Shown one piece after another: positions 41,134 to 49,987 of a stretch of 53,478 nt of DNA (position 1 is the stretch's first letter; every line of letters begins with the position of its first letter). The translations under genes were made by a program, and so were the position numbers. The stretch is from a virus. The notes under the pieces are model-generated. The model had not been told where the DNA came from, ran no database searches, and worked only from the letters and a program-made list of their open reading frames with translations. The DNA is taken from the IMG/VR virus record IMGVR_UViG_3300035698_003099, positions 1 through 53,478 of that record, one strand, 5' to 3'.

Positions 41134-42220
41134 TATCTATAAAATAACTCTATACGACAAAAGTTTTAATACTATAACAACACTTTTAAATACTAATTTC
41201 TATGATGTAGAATATAGTAGTGAGCTTAACAAAGCGGGTGGCGCTAGTTTTAAGATTAGAGTTTTAGACCCAAAGGCAACTTTGACTAACTTACAATTAT
41301 ATAATAGAATAAGAATATACAAAGGTAGTGATATTAAGTTTACTGGATTTATTGAAGACCTAGAAAGTACCGCTACTGAAATTACTGTGAACTGTATTGG
41401 AATGTTGGGGCTATTTAAAAAAAGGCTGACTAGCAGAAACATAAATTCAGGTAGTGCCTCCACAGAATTATATAATATCTTAACCGACACAAATGCTTTA
41501 GATGATACAATTATTACTCAAGGAATTACAAACGTTTCTTACACTATTACCGAAGTTGAATTTTCTCGCTCATCAGTATTCTCTGCTTGGGATAAAATAG
41601 CAAAAATGTCTGACAATGCAGAGTTTAAAATTAACCAAGTTACATTGGCGTTAGATTTTAAACAATCCATAGGAACAGACAAGTCTGCTAGTATAATTCT
41701 TCAATATAATATTAACCAAGTAGCTAGAGCAAACCTATTTAATTTTGATGTCAAAGTAGATGGTGGTGATATGGTTAATAGTGTTACTGGTGTAGGAAAG
41801 AGTAGTATTACTTCAACAAAAAGTGATGCTACTTCCAAAACTAAATATGGATTACTAGAAGATACAGAAAACTTTTCCCAAACTGTTGATGTTACTGACT
41901 TGGGAAATGAAGCTCAAAATTTCTTAGATGAACATAAAGTAGAGTTCTATGTTCCTAAACTAAAAATAGATACCAGTAAAATAGACCACGAATTGTTTGA
42001 TACTGGAGATATAATAAATGTCTATTTAAACAATGGATTTATATCCTTTAACCAATCTGTTAGGATAATGAAAAAAGAAATTACTATAAATGAAACTGGT
42101 ACTGAAGAAGTGGAAATTAAAATAGTTAGTGAAGATTTGAAAACATTACCAGCAGAACCAATTATAGGGGATATTGATTATTTAAAAAAACAAGTTGCCT
42201 TGTTAAATGGGCAAATTTAA
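41105..42220 (+). CDS. Tail tip hub / baseplate protein (gp37- or Tal-like)
   Basis: The start overlaps Dit by 29 bp. VEYSSELNKAGGASFKIRVLDP and RIRIYKGSDIKFTGFIEDLES are characteristic of gp27/ReqiPepy6 gp37-like hub proteins, whose trimers form the tip channel. The C-terminal segment (FDTGDIINVYLNNGFISFNQSVRIMKKEITI) completes the fold. No lytic domain is fused, so it lacks a tail-associated hydrolase. Confidence 0.78.
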   Translation: MLLGKTLKYNIYKITLYDKSFNTITTLLNTNFYDVEYSSELNKAGGASFKIRVLDPKATLTNLQLYNRIRIYKGSDIKFTGFIEDLESTATEITVNCIGMLGLFKKRLTSRNINSGSASTELYNILTDTNALDDTIITQGITNVSYTITEVEFSRSSVFSAWDKIAKMSDNAEFKINQVTLALDFKQSIGTDKSASIILQYNINQVARANLFNFDVKVDGGDMVNSVTGVGKSSITSTKSDATSKTKYGLLEDTENFSQTVDVTDLGNEAQNFLDEHKVEFYVPKLKIDTSKIDHELFDTGDIINVYLNNGFISFNQSVRIMKKEITINETGTEEVEIKIVSEDLKTLPAEPIIGDIDYLKKQVALLNGQI

Positions 42221-42238
42221 TAGCTAATATATAATTCT

Positions 42239-44362
42239 ATGAGTACAAAAATTTATATCATAGACTCAAACCAAGCCCAATACACAGCCGAAGAGTTGAG
42301 TGGGTTTGTAAATGAATTGATGGGCGAGGGCGTATTTGACGCTGAGGGTTCAAACAATGATTTAGAAGTCTACGAATCTACTCCAAATGCAATGTCGGTT
42401 GAAGTACGACCTGGTGCGTGTTTGATTGAGTACACAAAAAATGGTGTGACTTGGAAAGTTATCACTGAAAACAATGACGCAGAAGTTTTAACTATCGCTG
42501 GTAATTCTTCAGGTAGCAATAGACTTGATGCTATCGTTATGCACTTGGCACAAGATGAACCAAACGCATTAAAAAATAATGTAGCTACAATGGAAGTAGT
42601 TTTAGGTTCAGGTGTTACAGCTTTAACTAACGGAGATATTGATACGGCTTTAGGTGATGGAAATTGGTATAGACTTGCTGATGTGACTGTTCCTGATAGT
42701 GCAGTTGCAATTTCTAACGCAAATATTTCTGATGAAAGATTAACCGTTTCATTTGGTAAAAATGACGGCGGGTATATCTCAAGAATACGTGGTGATGCTT
42801 TAACTAATCCTGTTTCTGCTGATATTGATTTTGCAAATTACGAGGCTACAAATATAAAAAATATTGAAGTAAACAACAATGGTTCTTTTGGTGGAGATGT
42901 TGTAATTTCAGGAAACCAAAATGTTGAAGGTAATGGTGCTTATGGAGGAGATGTTGTCGTTTCAGGTAATGAACAAGTAGTAGGAAATTTAACTGCAGGT
43001 TACTTTATAGGTGATGGTTCTCAACTTACAAATTTACCTAATGAAAAAAATTACGAAACTGGAGAAGCTATTACTTTAGGTGACCCATTAAAAGTAGTGG
43101 ATTATGACGGTGCTGGGGATAAAATATGGAAAGTTTTAGGGCTTACTTCTGGTTCTAGTGTTGGTGGTGGCGTACATTGTAGTTTAGGTGATAACTATAT
43201 AGCAGAGGTTCATACGACTGTTGGAACAACAATAACTAGAGTGTATTCTTACAATAGTTCTTATGCTGTTACTTTAGAAGATAGTTCTACCGATTCTAGT
43301 ATAGGTGGTACTGTAGGTGTAAAGATAGCTAGGTTAGGTGAATATAGTTTTGTAATATTTTGGGATACCACTGGCTCTGCTGGGGTATATGGAAAAGTTT
43401 TTAGCTTTGTTCCTGGAACTTCAACGTTAACGGCTGGTACTACTTTTTCTATAAACACTAGCACAAATGCAATTCTTTTAGATGCTATCGGTATTTCTGT
43501 TACCGACGAGATAGCTGTTGTTGCTTTTTCTATAGGCTCTCCTAATTATGGTTGTTATAACATAGCAATTAAAAGAAATGGTGCGACAGCAACGGTTGGT
43601 GCTCTTGCTCAATATAGTGATGTTGGTTATATAACATTAGCTATAACTGGCACAGATAATAAATTTTTGTCTTCCTACCGCGAAAGTTATTCCCACCCAG
43701 ATTCTTCACGTGGTTATTGTTCTACAGTGAATACTTCAACTTTGGCTATAACTAATGGTAGTATTCTTTTAGAATCGGAAAGTCAAAATATCAAAGGTTG
43801 TGGATATTTAGATGACTCTCACGTATATTATTACTACCAAGATATATCCGCAAATAAACTAATTAGGAAATGTAGCATATCGGGTACAACCATAACTAGT
43901 ATTTCTTCTCTTACACCACCAGTAGCTTTTGGGGCTTCCGCTAGAATGTTCCCATTTGATGATAGATATATGTGTATCTATGGAGATAGCAATATGGTTA
44001 TCTTAGATACACAAACTGACGAATTTATTGACTATAGTAATTACTTTAGTGGCGGTAGTACAGTATCTATGATTGATGATAGTAATATTGCTATAGTAAA
44101 CAATGGTTCTACTTTACAATTTGGATTACCTGATTGGGTAGGATTTATGGGCATAGCTGATGAGTCTGCTTTAATTGGGGTAGATTTATCCCCAGCGGTA
44201 GTAGGTGATATAGTAAGTGGTTTAACGAGTTTAGAAAATAATAATACTTATTATCTAGCTAGTGATGGCTCATTAACAAGAACGCACACAAACAATGTAA
44301 AAGCGTACAGGGCAATTACCGCAACTGAGGCTTATATCCTAGCTGGAATTGATATTGCTTAA
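42239..44362 (+). CDS. Putative receptor-binding / tail fibre protein (707 aa)
   Basis: The N-terminal 180 residues (QYTAEELSGFVNELMGEG, MSVEVRPGACLIEY, SNRLDAIVMHL) match a baseplate-attachment domain seen in fibre proteins. Around residues 225-265 is a short repeat (GGDVVISGNQNVEGNG / GGDVVVSGNEQVVGN), a likely beta-helical stalk, followed by GYFIGDGSQLTNLP. The last 420 residues look like a propeller or sandwich of repeated strands. It is the last gene of the tail block, as expected for the receptor binder. Confidence 0.72.
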   Translation: MSTKIYIIDSNQAQYTAEELSGFVNELMGEGVFDAEGSNNDLEVYESTPNAMSVEVRPGACLIEYTKNGVTWKVITENNDAEVLTIAGNSSGSNRLDAIVMHLAQDEPNALKNNVATMEVVLGSGVTALTNGDIDTALGDGNWYRLADVTVPDSAVAISNANISDERLTVSFGKNDGGYISRIRGDALTNPVSADIDFANYEATNIKNIEVNNNGSFGGDVVISGNQNVEGNGAYGGDVVVSGNEQVVGNLTAGYFIGDGSQLTNLPNEKNYETGEAITLGDPLKVVDYDGAGDKIWKVLGLTSGSSVGGGVHCSLGDNYIAEVHTTVGTTITRVYSYNSSYAVTLEDSSTDSSIGGTVGVKIARLGEYSFVIFWDTTGSAGVYGKVFSFVPGTSTLTAGTTFSINTSTNAILLDAIGISVTDEIAVVAFSIGSPNYGCYNIAIKRNGATATVGALAQYSDVGYITLAITGTDNKFLSSYRESYSHPDSSRGYCSTVNTSTLAITNGSILLESESQNIKGCGYLDDSHVYYYYQDISANKLIRKCSISGTTITSISSLTPPVAFGASARMFPFDDRYMCIYGDSNMVILDTQTDEFIDYSNYFSGGSTVSMIDDSNIAIVNNGSTLQFGLPDWVGFMGIADESALIGVDLSPAVVGDIVSGLTSLENNNTYYLASDGSLTRTHTNNVKAYRAITATEAYILAGIDIA

Positions 44363-44372
44363 GAAACCAAAC

Positions 44373-44401
44373 TTGACAAAATACAAAATACACTATACAA
44401 T
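44373..44401 (+). promoter_or_regulatory. Sigma-70-type promoter of recA
   Basis: TTGACA (44373-44378), 17 bp, TACAAT (44396-44401). The -10 lies inside the large palindrome at 44385-44419, so a protein bound there would block RNA polymerase. Confidence 0.8.
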
Positions 44402-44419
44402 TATGTTATAGTGTATTTT
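44385..44419. terminator. 13-bp-arm palindrome: terminator of tail operon and possible recA operator
   Basis: AAAATACACTATA (44385-44397) is perfectly complementary to TATAGTGTATTTT (44407-44419), with a 9-base loop and TATTTTT-rich continuation. For transcripts from upstream it is a good intrinsic terminator. It also overlaps the -10 and start region of the recA promoter, which gives it a second, operator-like reading. Confidence 0.7.
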
Positions 44420-44437
44420 ATTTTTAACTAAAATTTT

Positions 44438-45439
44438 ATGCCAAGCGACAGCGAAAAAAAGACCGTAGATAAGTCATTATCCTCGGCAATTAAAATTCTT
44501 ACCAAGAAATATGGTGAGGGTAGTTTAATGGATTTAGGTAAAAATTCAAAACTAAACATAGAAACAATTACCACAGGTTTACCATCATTAGATTTAATCT
44601 TAGGTGGTGGATTACCAAAGGGAAGAATAATTGAAGTGTTTGGGTTAGAGTCTTCAGGAAAGACTACTTTGTGTTTGCAATTTATTGCTGAAATTCAAAA
44701 AGCAACTAAAAAGAAAGTAGCTTTTATTGATGTGGAAAATGCTTTTGACCCAGAATATGCTGAAGCATTAGGAGTAGATATAAAAAATATAATAGTAGCA
44801 CAACCTAACTCTGGGGAAGAGGCTTTAGATATTATGGAAAAGTTATGTCAGTCACATAGTGTAGCAGGAATAGTTTGTGATTCTGTGGCTCAATTAGTAC
44901 CTATGTCAGACTCGGCAAAAGAGATTGATGGTACAATGAATATAGGAACAAGGGCAAGGTTGTTATCCCAACATTTACCAAGGATTAGTAATGTTGCTAG
45001 ACAATCTGGTACAATATTATTATTCACTAATCAAGTAAGAATGAAGATTGGTGTATTATATGGAAACCCAGAAACAACACCTGGAGGATTGGCATTAAAA
45101 TTTGCTTCAAGTATTAGGTTGAATGTCAGGAGTAGAAAAGCTGAAGAGTTAAATGGAAAAGAGGGACAACCAACATTGATTAAAGTAGCAAAAAATAAAA
45201 TCGCAGCACCCTTTAAAACAACAACAATATTCTTAACCTATGGAGAGGGCTTTGATAAGTTAAACGATTTATTAGGCTTAGGACTTCAGTTTGAATTGGT
45301 AAAACAAACAGGTGGTTGGTATGAATATAAAACATTAAAAGTACAGGGTTGGCAAAACTTTGTAGCAGAACTTCTTGAAGATAAAAACAAAACATTATTT
45401 AAAGAATTAAGCGAAGAGATTACTTCAATTAAACAATAA
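44438..45439 (+). CDS. recA: RecA recombinase
   Basis: All core RecA motifs are present: Walker A GLESSGKTT (69-77), VAFIDVENAFDPEYAEALGVD, Walker B-type VAGIVCDSVAQLVP, and the DNA-binding loop segment FTNQVRMKIGVLYGNPETTPGG. The 333-residue length is slightly short because the C-terminal tail is reduced. RecA mediates strand exchange and recombination-dependent replication or repair. It has its own promoter with an overlapping palindrome. It is the only recombination gene visible. Confidence 0.96.
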   Translation: MPSDSEKKTVDKSLSSAIKILTKKYGEGSLMDLGKNSKLNIETITTGLPSLDLILGGGLPKGRIIEVFGLESSGKTTLCLQFIAEIQKATKKKVAFIDVENAFDPEYAEALGVDIKNIIVAQPNSGEEALDIMEKLCQSHSVAGIVCDSVAQLVPMSDSAKEIDGTMNIGTRARLLSQHLPRISNVARQSGTILLFTNQVRMKIGVLYGNPETTPGGLALKFASSIRLNVRSRKAEELNGKEGQPTLIKVAKNKIAAPFKTTTIFLTYGEGFDKLNDLLGLGLQFELVKQTGGWYEYKTLKVQGWQNFVAELLEDKNKTLFKELSEEITSIKQ

Positions 45440-45452
45440 TTTAAAAACTTCT

Positions 45453-45740
45453 ATGGCAAATAAAAAATCGCATATACCTGCGAATAAATTAAAACAACCT
45501 GTACGCATACCTATATCCAAAGAGGAGGCAGAAAAACTAAGACAGCAAATACCACCAGATAAGCAACCAATAAATTACTTGTTCAAAGTTGCTTTTCACG
45601 GTTCACCCCCAAGTACCTACCTAAAATGTATTTTAGGTTTCCTATTTCAACCAATTATTATGCCCTTTATGGTAGTGCTTAGTATAATATTAGGTAGAGA
45701 AGTTAAGTTTTTAGAATTGAAAAAAAGAGATATAAAATAA
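45453..45740 (+). CDS. Small membrane protein containing a dispersed palindrome
   Basis: The 95-residue product has a charged N-terminus (ISKEEAEKLRQQIPPDK) and a C-terminal hydrophobic region (LGFLFQPIIMPFMVVLSIILG), probably a hairpin or single membrane span. The exact 20-bp palindrome at 45619-45638 is read as YLKCILG within the frame. No family recognised. Confidence 0.6.
   Translation: MANKKSHIPANKLKQPVRIPISKEEAEKLRQQIPPDKQPINYLFKVAFHGSPPSTYLKCILGFLFQPIIMPFMVVLSIILGREVKFLELKKRDIK
45619..45638. repeat. Dispersed 20-bp palindrome, copy 6 (inside a gene)
   Basis: ACCTAAAATGTATTTTAGGT, identical to copy 1, lies wholly inside a coding frame. Perfect preservation there suggests selection on the DNA itself. 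Confidence 0.85.
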
Positions 45741-45747
45741 ATAGATT

Positions 45748-46265
45748 ATGCAAAACAAAACAGACAATCTTTCTGACTATTATTTTAAAGGCTTTAAATG
45801 GGAATATAGAGCAAAGCAATTTGCTGGTTTAATTAAGCCAGGTAGTTCTGTTTTGGATTTAGGTGGGGTTATGAAGTCTTAAAAGATTATATTATTTCTC
45901 CTACTAAATATCTTAGTATAGACAAATTTCCTGTTACTGATTCTACTTTAGTATTTGATTTAGAGCAGGGATTTTTACCTGAAGACATAGGGCAATTTGA
46001 TTATATTACTGCTCAAGGTTTATTTGAATATATAAAAGACAAAAAAATTATAACTTCACTATTTAATGACTGCTCTAAATATGGTAAAAAATTTATACTA
46101 TCTTACTACGCTGATAAAGAAGTAGCCAATGTAAATGGTGAAGATGAAAAATTAAAAACTATGTCGTTTGAAGAATTGCTAAAATCTTTAGATGCTTGGA
46201 AGATTGATTTTGTTTATAAGATTAAAGAAAATAATCAACGTATTTATACTCTAATTAAAAAATAA
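45748..46265 (+). pseudogene. SAM-dependent methyltransferase-like gene with a frameshift
   Basis: A frame from ATG 45748 reads up to SSVLDLGG and then meets TAA at 45880-45882. The -1 frame continues without stop from about 45867 to TAA 46263-46265 (GYEVLKDYIISPTKYLSIDKF, FDYITAQGLFEYIKD, ending IYTLIKK). One extra G in the run 45865-45868 would restore DLGGGYEVLK, the glycine-rich SAM motif I, and a methyltransferase of about 172 residues. The remainder of the fold looks intact. It is either a recent mutation or a one-base sequencing error. It heads a cluster of glycan-modifying genes. Confidence 0.75.
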
Positions 46266-46269
46266 TTCT

Positions 46270-47178
46270 ATGCAAAAAATATTATTCGCTGGTGCAAGTG
46301 GTTATGGAAATTTAGGTGATGATAGTTATAAAGTATTATTCACTAGTCATTTTCAAAAATTAGGATATGATGTTTCTTTTGATAGTCCTTACCCAGAATT
46401 AAAAAAAGTTGATTGGGCAGACCACGTTGTTATAGGTGGTGGTGGTTTAATCTATGTAAATAAAACAGCTCACTTGGGTTATATGACTTCCTACTTAGAT
46501 AGAGCGATTAAAAACAAAACACCCTTTTCTTTTATCTCTTGTGGCGTTCAGGTATTTGAGTCCGACTCTAATATGAGTATTGAAGAAATTGTTAAAAAAG
46601 GAAAAGAACAATTAAAGCCTTGGGTTAAATATTTAAAATTAGCAAAAGTAATTACTGTCCGTTCTAAAAGATGTAAAGAAATTATTGATTGTGCTACTGA
46701 TAATCAAGCTAACTGTCATTATGTTCCTGATTTAGCATATAGTTTTGTACCTCCAAAAGATACAACAAAAAAATTAGGCACAGGTGTATTTATTGCCACA
46801 AAAGCAGGAAGTAATAATCCTAAATTTGAATGGGTATGGCGTCATCTAAATAATGTATGCGACGAAATACTGGTCTTAGCAATGGCAAAAGATGATTATG
46901 ATATAACAAAACTATTGGGCAAACAACTTCAAGAGAAAGGTAAGGGTGGTTACTTGACTGGGGTTGAACCAAGAAAGGCTTTAGGTATTATTGCAAAGGC
47001 AGAATATGTTGCTTCAGCAAGATACCACGGAAATATATTTGCACGAGTAGCAAAGGTTGACCCTGAAAAATTATATAATTTAGATTTGAGATACAAGAGT
47101 AGGGTAGAAGAGCCACCTGAAGATTTAAAAGAAGCATTAAAAAACATTATTATTTTAGAAGAATATGTCAAAAAATAA
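46270..47178 (+). CDS. Polysaccharide pyruvyl transferase family protein
   Basis: GASGYGNLGDDSYKVLF (8-24), HVVIGGGGLIYVN (around 56-68), ITVRSKRCKEI and the C-terminal YVASARYHGNIFA are the motifs of the WcaK/CsaB family. These enzymes add ketal-pyruvate to sugars of surface polymers. Full length at 302 residues. It overlaps the FkbM gene by 14 bp. Probable substrate is a glycan made or altered by the neighbouring transferases. Confidence 0.88.
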   Translation: MQKILFAGASGYGNLGDDSYKVLFTSHFQKLGYDVSFDSPYPELKKVDWADHVVIGGGGLIYVNKTAHLGYMTSYLDRAIKNKTPFSFISCGVQVFESDSNMSIEEIVKKGKEQLKPWVKYLKLAKVITVRSKRCKEIIDCATDNQANCHYVPDLAYSFVPPKDTTKKLGTGVFIATKAGSNNPKFEWVWRHLNNVCDEILVLAMAKDDYDITKLLGKQLQEKGKGGYLTGVEPRKALGIIAKAEYVASARYHGNIFARVAKVDPEKLYNLDLRYKSRVEEPPEDLKEALKNIIILEEYVKK

Positions 47179-47866
47179 AATCATAGAAAAACACAATTTA
47201 AAATGGTTGATTAGAGAAGACTCTAAGATAGGTCAGTTGACTCAGGATTATTTAGGTCCGAATGACAGAGAAGTTGAACTGTTTGAATTTATAGAGAAGA
47301 ATAGTAATCCAGATAAAATATTTGTTGATATTGGGGCAATGGTTGGTGGGGTTAGTTTACGAAATGCAGATAACTATAAAAAAGTTTATTCCTTTGAACC
47401 TTGTCATTTTAATTACCAAGGACTTTGTAGAAATATTGCACTGAATGATTTAGGTAAAAAAGTTTTCGCTTTCAATTCAGCAATAGGCGAAGAAAGTGGG
47501 ACAGCCTTTATTCCTAAAAAAAGTGGTGGCACAGGCTCAGTATCTTTTGAAAATGATGAAGATAAAGATGTAGTACCTATCTTCTGTTTAGATGATTTTA
47601 GCATTGATTATACTATTGGAATGATTAAGATTGATACCGAGGGTTTTGAATATGAAATTTTAAAAGGTGCTAGAAGTATTATTAAAGAAGAACGACCTTA
47701 TATTATTTTAGAAACCCACGACTTTGATATGAAAGGGAATAGAGTCAGGGAACAAACAATGCTTATAATAAGATTTCTTGAAGAGTTAGATTATGAATTT
47801 GAAATTTTAAGAACATCTAAAAATAATGATAGGCACTTAGCTTTTACTCCTAACAAATTAGTATGA
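47165..47866 (+). CDS. FkbM family methyltransferase
   Basis: KIFVDIGAMVGGVSLR (SAM motif I), VYSFEPCHFNYQGLCRNIALN, and MIKIDTEGFEYEILKGARSII are the characteristic FkbM sequence. FkbM enzymes O-methylate sugars and natural products. The gene overlaps both neighbours (14 bp upstream, ATGA downstream), so the cluster is translationally coupled. Confidence 0.9.
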   Translation: MSKNKIIEKHNLKWLIREDSKIGQLTQDYLGPNDREVELFEFIEKNSNPDKIFVDIGAMVGGVSLRNADNYKKVYSFEPCHFNYQGLCRNIALNDLGKKVFAFNSAIGEESGTAFIPKKSGGTGSVSFENDEDKDVVPIFCLDDFSIDYTIGMIKIDTEGFEYEILKGARSIIKEERPYIILETHDFDMKGNRVREQTMLIIRFLEELDYEFEILRTSKNNDRHLAFTPNKLV

Positions 47867-48513
47867 CCCCTCCACCAAAAAAACAAAAATCAAATATCAA
47901 CAAAACAGTTGTAGATTTAAAAACTTTTAATTACAAACCTAAAGACAAGATTAGCAATAAAAAGTTTTCAGTAGTTATATTTACTGGTGTGGAAGAAAAT
48001 GTTATAGATGATATGATTAGATGCTATTCTTCTATACTTGACCACAAAGATGATGCTGAACTAATATTACTATGTAGAAAATCCCAGATGAGAGAAGTAG
48101 ATGATGTAGCTGGTAAGAAATACAAGATAAAAAATTATTCATTAAAAGTTTATAATGACACAGGTAGATATACTGATTGCCTAAGGTCGGGTACTGTTTA
48201 TATGGATTTATCAAGTAATCTAAATTCAAATACTTGTAGAAATTCCTTAATCCGTATGTTAGAAGCTATGGCGTGTGGTAATCCCATCATTGGTGTGAAT
48301 ACAAAACACAACGTAAGCTCTATTCTAAACGATTTTAACGCATTTCTCTGCCCACTTGATACATTGTACAAAATTGACCTTGTAGAGTCACAGAGAGCCA
48401 TTTTGAGAGCATACACACTATGGAAAAAGCAACCTTTTCAATGGCTAGGTAGAATAGATGCAAGTTTAAACACGGCAAGAGATACAAAATTTAAAAATTT
48501 AATCCTTAAATAA
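47863..48513 (+). CDS. Short GT-B glycosyltransferase-like protein
   Basis: The 216-residue protein resembles the C-terminal nucleotide-binding domain of GT4 enzymes: VYMDLSSNLNSNTCRNSLIRMLEAMACGNPIIGVN corresponds to the E-x7-E segment. The N-terminal acceptor domain is missing, so it may be a degraded enzyme or partner subunit of the full-length transferase that follows 6 bp later. Start overlaps fkbM in ATGA. Confidence 0.65.
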   Translation: MTPPPKKQKSNINKTVVDLKTFNYKPKDKISNKKFSVVIFTGVEENVIDDMIRCYSSILDHKDDAELILLCRKSQMREVDDVAGKKYKIKNYSLKVYNDTGRYTDCLRSGTVYMDLSSNLNSNTCRNSLIRMLEAMACGNPIIGVNTKHNVSSILNDFNAFLCPLDTLYKIDLVESQRAILRAYTLWKKQPFQWLGRIDASLNTARDTKFKNLILK

Positions 48514-48519
48514 AATTTT

Positions 48520-49872
48520 ATGATGGACTTTCCCAAAGCGGAAGCCTTATCACAACCAGCGATAAAGCTACAAAAGATGAAGAGAACACCAGGGGGCAAA
48601 ATTCGTGTCCTATGGTATAGCGATTTTCTATTCCCTACTGGGTTTGGAAATGTTGCTGATGAGATTATTACCAGGCTACAAAAGACTGGCAAATATGATA
48701 TTGAAGTGTTAGGAATAAACGCTACAGGCGAACCTTACAATATACCCAGTAGCCCTTACTACCACTTAAAAGACATTCCTGTATATCCTGCCTTTGATAG
48801 ACGCAGTAATGATATGTTAGGAAGACAAAAATTTGTAGATTTAATATCAAAGAATGACTATGATATTATTTTTGCTTTGCAAGACCCTTTTAATATGACT
48901 GGTTTTGCTGATATGTTTAAAAGTGCTAGAAAGGCAAAGAACTTTAAATATATTTATTACTTCCCTGTTGATGGTGTTATTAAAAAAGATTGGGTAGATA
49001 AAGCTATTGCTGTTGCTGACAAGCCTGTGGTATATACAAATTTTGGTAAAGAAAAAGTATTAGAACATTTACCATCATTAGATTTAGAAATTTTAGAACA
49101 CGGTGTGGACGAGAAATTATTTAAACCTATTGAAACTAACACAGAAAGAAATGAATTTAGAGAAAAATTCTTTTTGGTAAAAGATGAAAAGACTATTGTA
49201 GTTACAAATGTAAATAGAAATCAACCTAGAAAAGATTTACCTAGAACTTTAGAAGCCTATTTTAAATTCGCTGAAAAGTACCCTAACAGTAAATTATATT
49301 TACATTGTTTATCTTCTGACCCTGCTGGTCACGATTTAAAAGCATACATTGATACTTATGTCCCAGATTATTTAAGGGATAAAGTCATTCTGCCTGTTCA
49401 GGAAAAAATGGCTAAGGGCGGTTACCCAAGAAGTATGATGCCTTATATTTATGCAGGTTCAGATATTGTTGTTTCTACTACTCTTGGAGAGGGTTGGGGA
49501 TTATCAACAACTGAAGCAATGGCGTGTGAAACACCTGTGGTTGTTCCTAACAATACTTCTACTACTGAAATTGTCGGAGCAAATGAAGAAAGAGGTTATC
49601 TAACAAAATGTGGTGAAACAGAATCAAACTGGTTTGTTCAGAAGATGGACAACAACCAAAAAAGACCTTTGGTTGATATTGATGATATGGTTGCTAAAAT
49701 GTGTAGAGTAGTAGAACACCCTGAAGAGTCAAAAGCTAAGGCAAAAGAAGCTAGAAAGTTTTTAGTTGAAAATTGGACTTGGGATATTATGACTAAAAAG
49801 TGGGACGAGATATTCACTAAGCAATATAAGAAGATGTACCCAGATGCAGAATTGACAACAAACAAAAAATAA
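48520..49872 (+). CDS. Glycosyltransferase, GT4 family
   Basis: The 450-residue protein has complete GT-B architecture: IRVLWYSDFLFPTGFGNVADEI starts the acceptor domain; VVTNVNRNQPRKDLPRTLEAY opens the donor domain; IVVSTTLGEGWGLSTTEAMACETPVVVP is the GT4 donor-binding E-x7-E region. It is the last gene of the glycan cluster, and its 3-prime end carries the -35 of a promoter. The donor sugar cannot be determined. Confidence 0.88.
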   Translation: MMDFPKAEALSQPAIKLQKMKRTPGGKIRVLWYSDFLFPTGFGNVADEIITRLQKTGKYDIEVLGINATGEPYNIPSSPYYHLKDIPVYPAFDRRSNDMLGRQKFVDLISKNDYDIIFALQDPFNMTGFADMFKSARKAKNFKYIYYFPVDGVIKKDWVDKAIAVADKPVVYTNFGKEKVLEHLPSLDLEILEHGVDEKLFKPIETNTERNEFREKFFLVKDEKTIVVTNVNRNQPRKDLPRTLEAYFKFAEKYPNSKLYLHCLSSDPAGHDLKAYIDTYVPDYLRDKVILPVQEKMAKGGYPRSMMPYIYAGSDIVVSTTLGEGWGLSTTEAMACETPVVVPNNTSTTEIVGANEERGYLTKCGETESNWFVQKMDNNQKRPLVDIDDMVAKMCRVVEHPEESKAKAKEARKFLVENWTWDIMTKKWDEIFTKQYKKMYPDAELTTNKK

Positions 49873-49880
49873 AATATAAT
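49852..49880 (+). promoter_or_regulatory. Perfect consensus sigma-70 promoter at the end of the GT4 gene
   Basis: TTGACA (49852-49857), 17 bp, TATAAT (49875-49880). Both boxes match consensus fully. The -35 lies inside the coding sequence. A terminator 55-80 bp downstream limits the transcript to a short RNA. Confidence 0.75.
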
Positions 49881-49886
49881 ACTTGG

Positions 49887-49959
49887 GCATAAAAATTATT
49901 ATTATTTAGTTAATAATAAAAAACGGCAGAAGACCACTAACAAGCATTAGTGGTTTTTT
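49887..49959 (+). ncRNA. Putative short RNA between promoter and terminator
   Basis: From the expected start near 49887 to the T-run ending at 49959 is about 73 bases. The 5-prime half is unstructured and A/T-rich; the 3-prime half is the terminator hairpin. No open frame of note. The layout repeats that of the locus at 18066-18220. Confidence 0.5.
49933..49959 (+). terminator. Intrinsic terminator
   Basis: ACCACTAA (49933-49940) pairs with TTAGTGGT (49947-49954) around a six-base loop, with T54-T59 completing a six-base T-run. It ends both the glycan cluster and the short RNA. Confidence 0.85.
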
Positions 49960-49987
49960 GTTTGTTTCTTTTATCCACAGAAAGCCA

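Noticed and set aside
45865-45882. Programmed frameshift in the methyltransferase.
   Set aside because: A -1 slip would re-pair GGG with TGG, which is poor, and the fragment upstream is too short to be useful. An indel or sequencing error is simpler.
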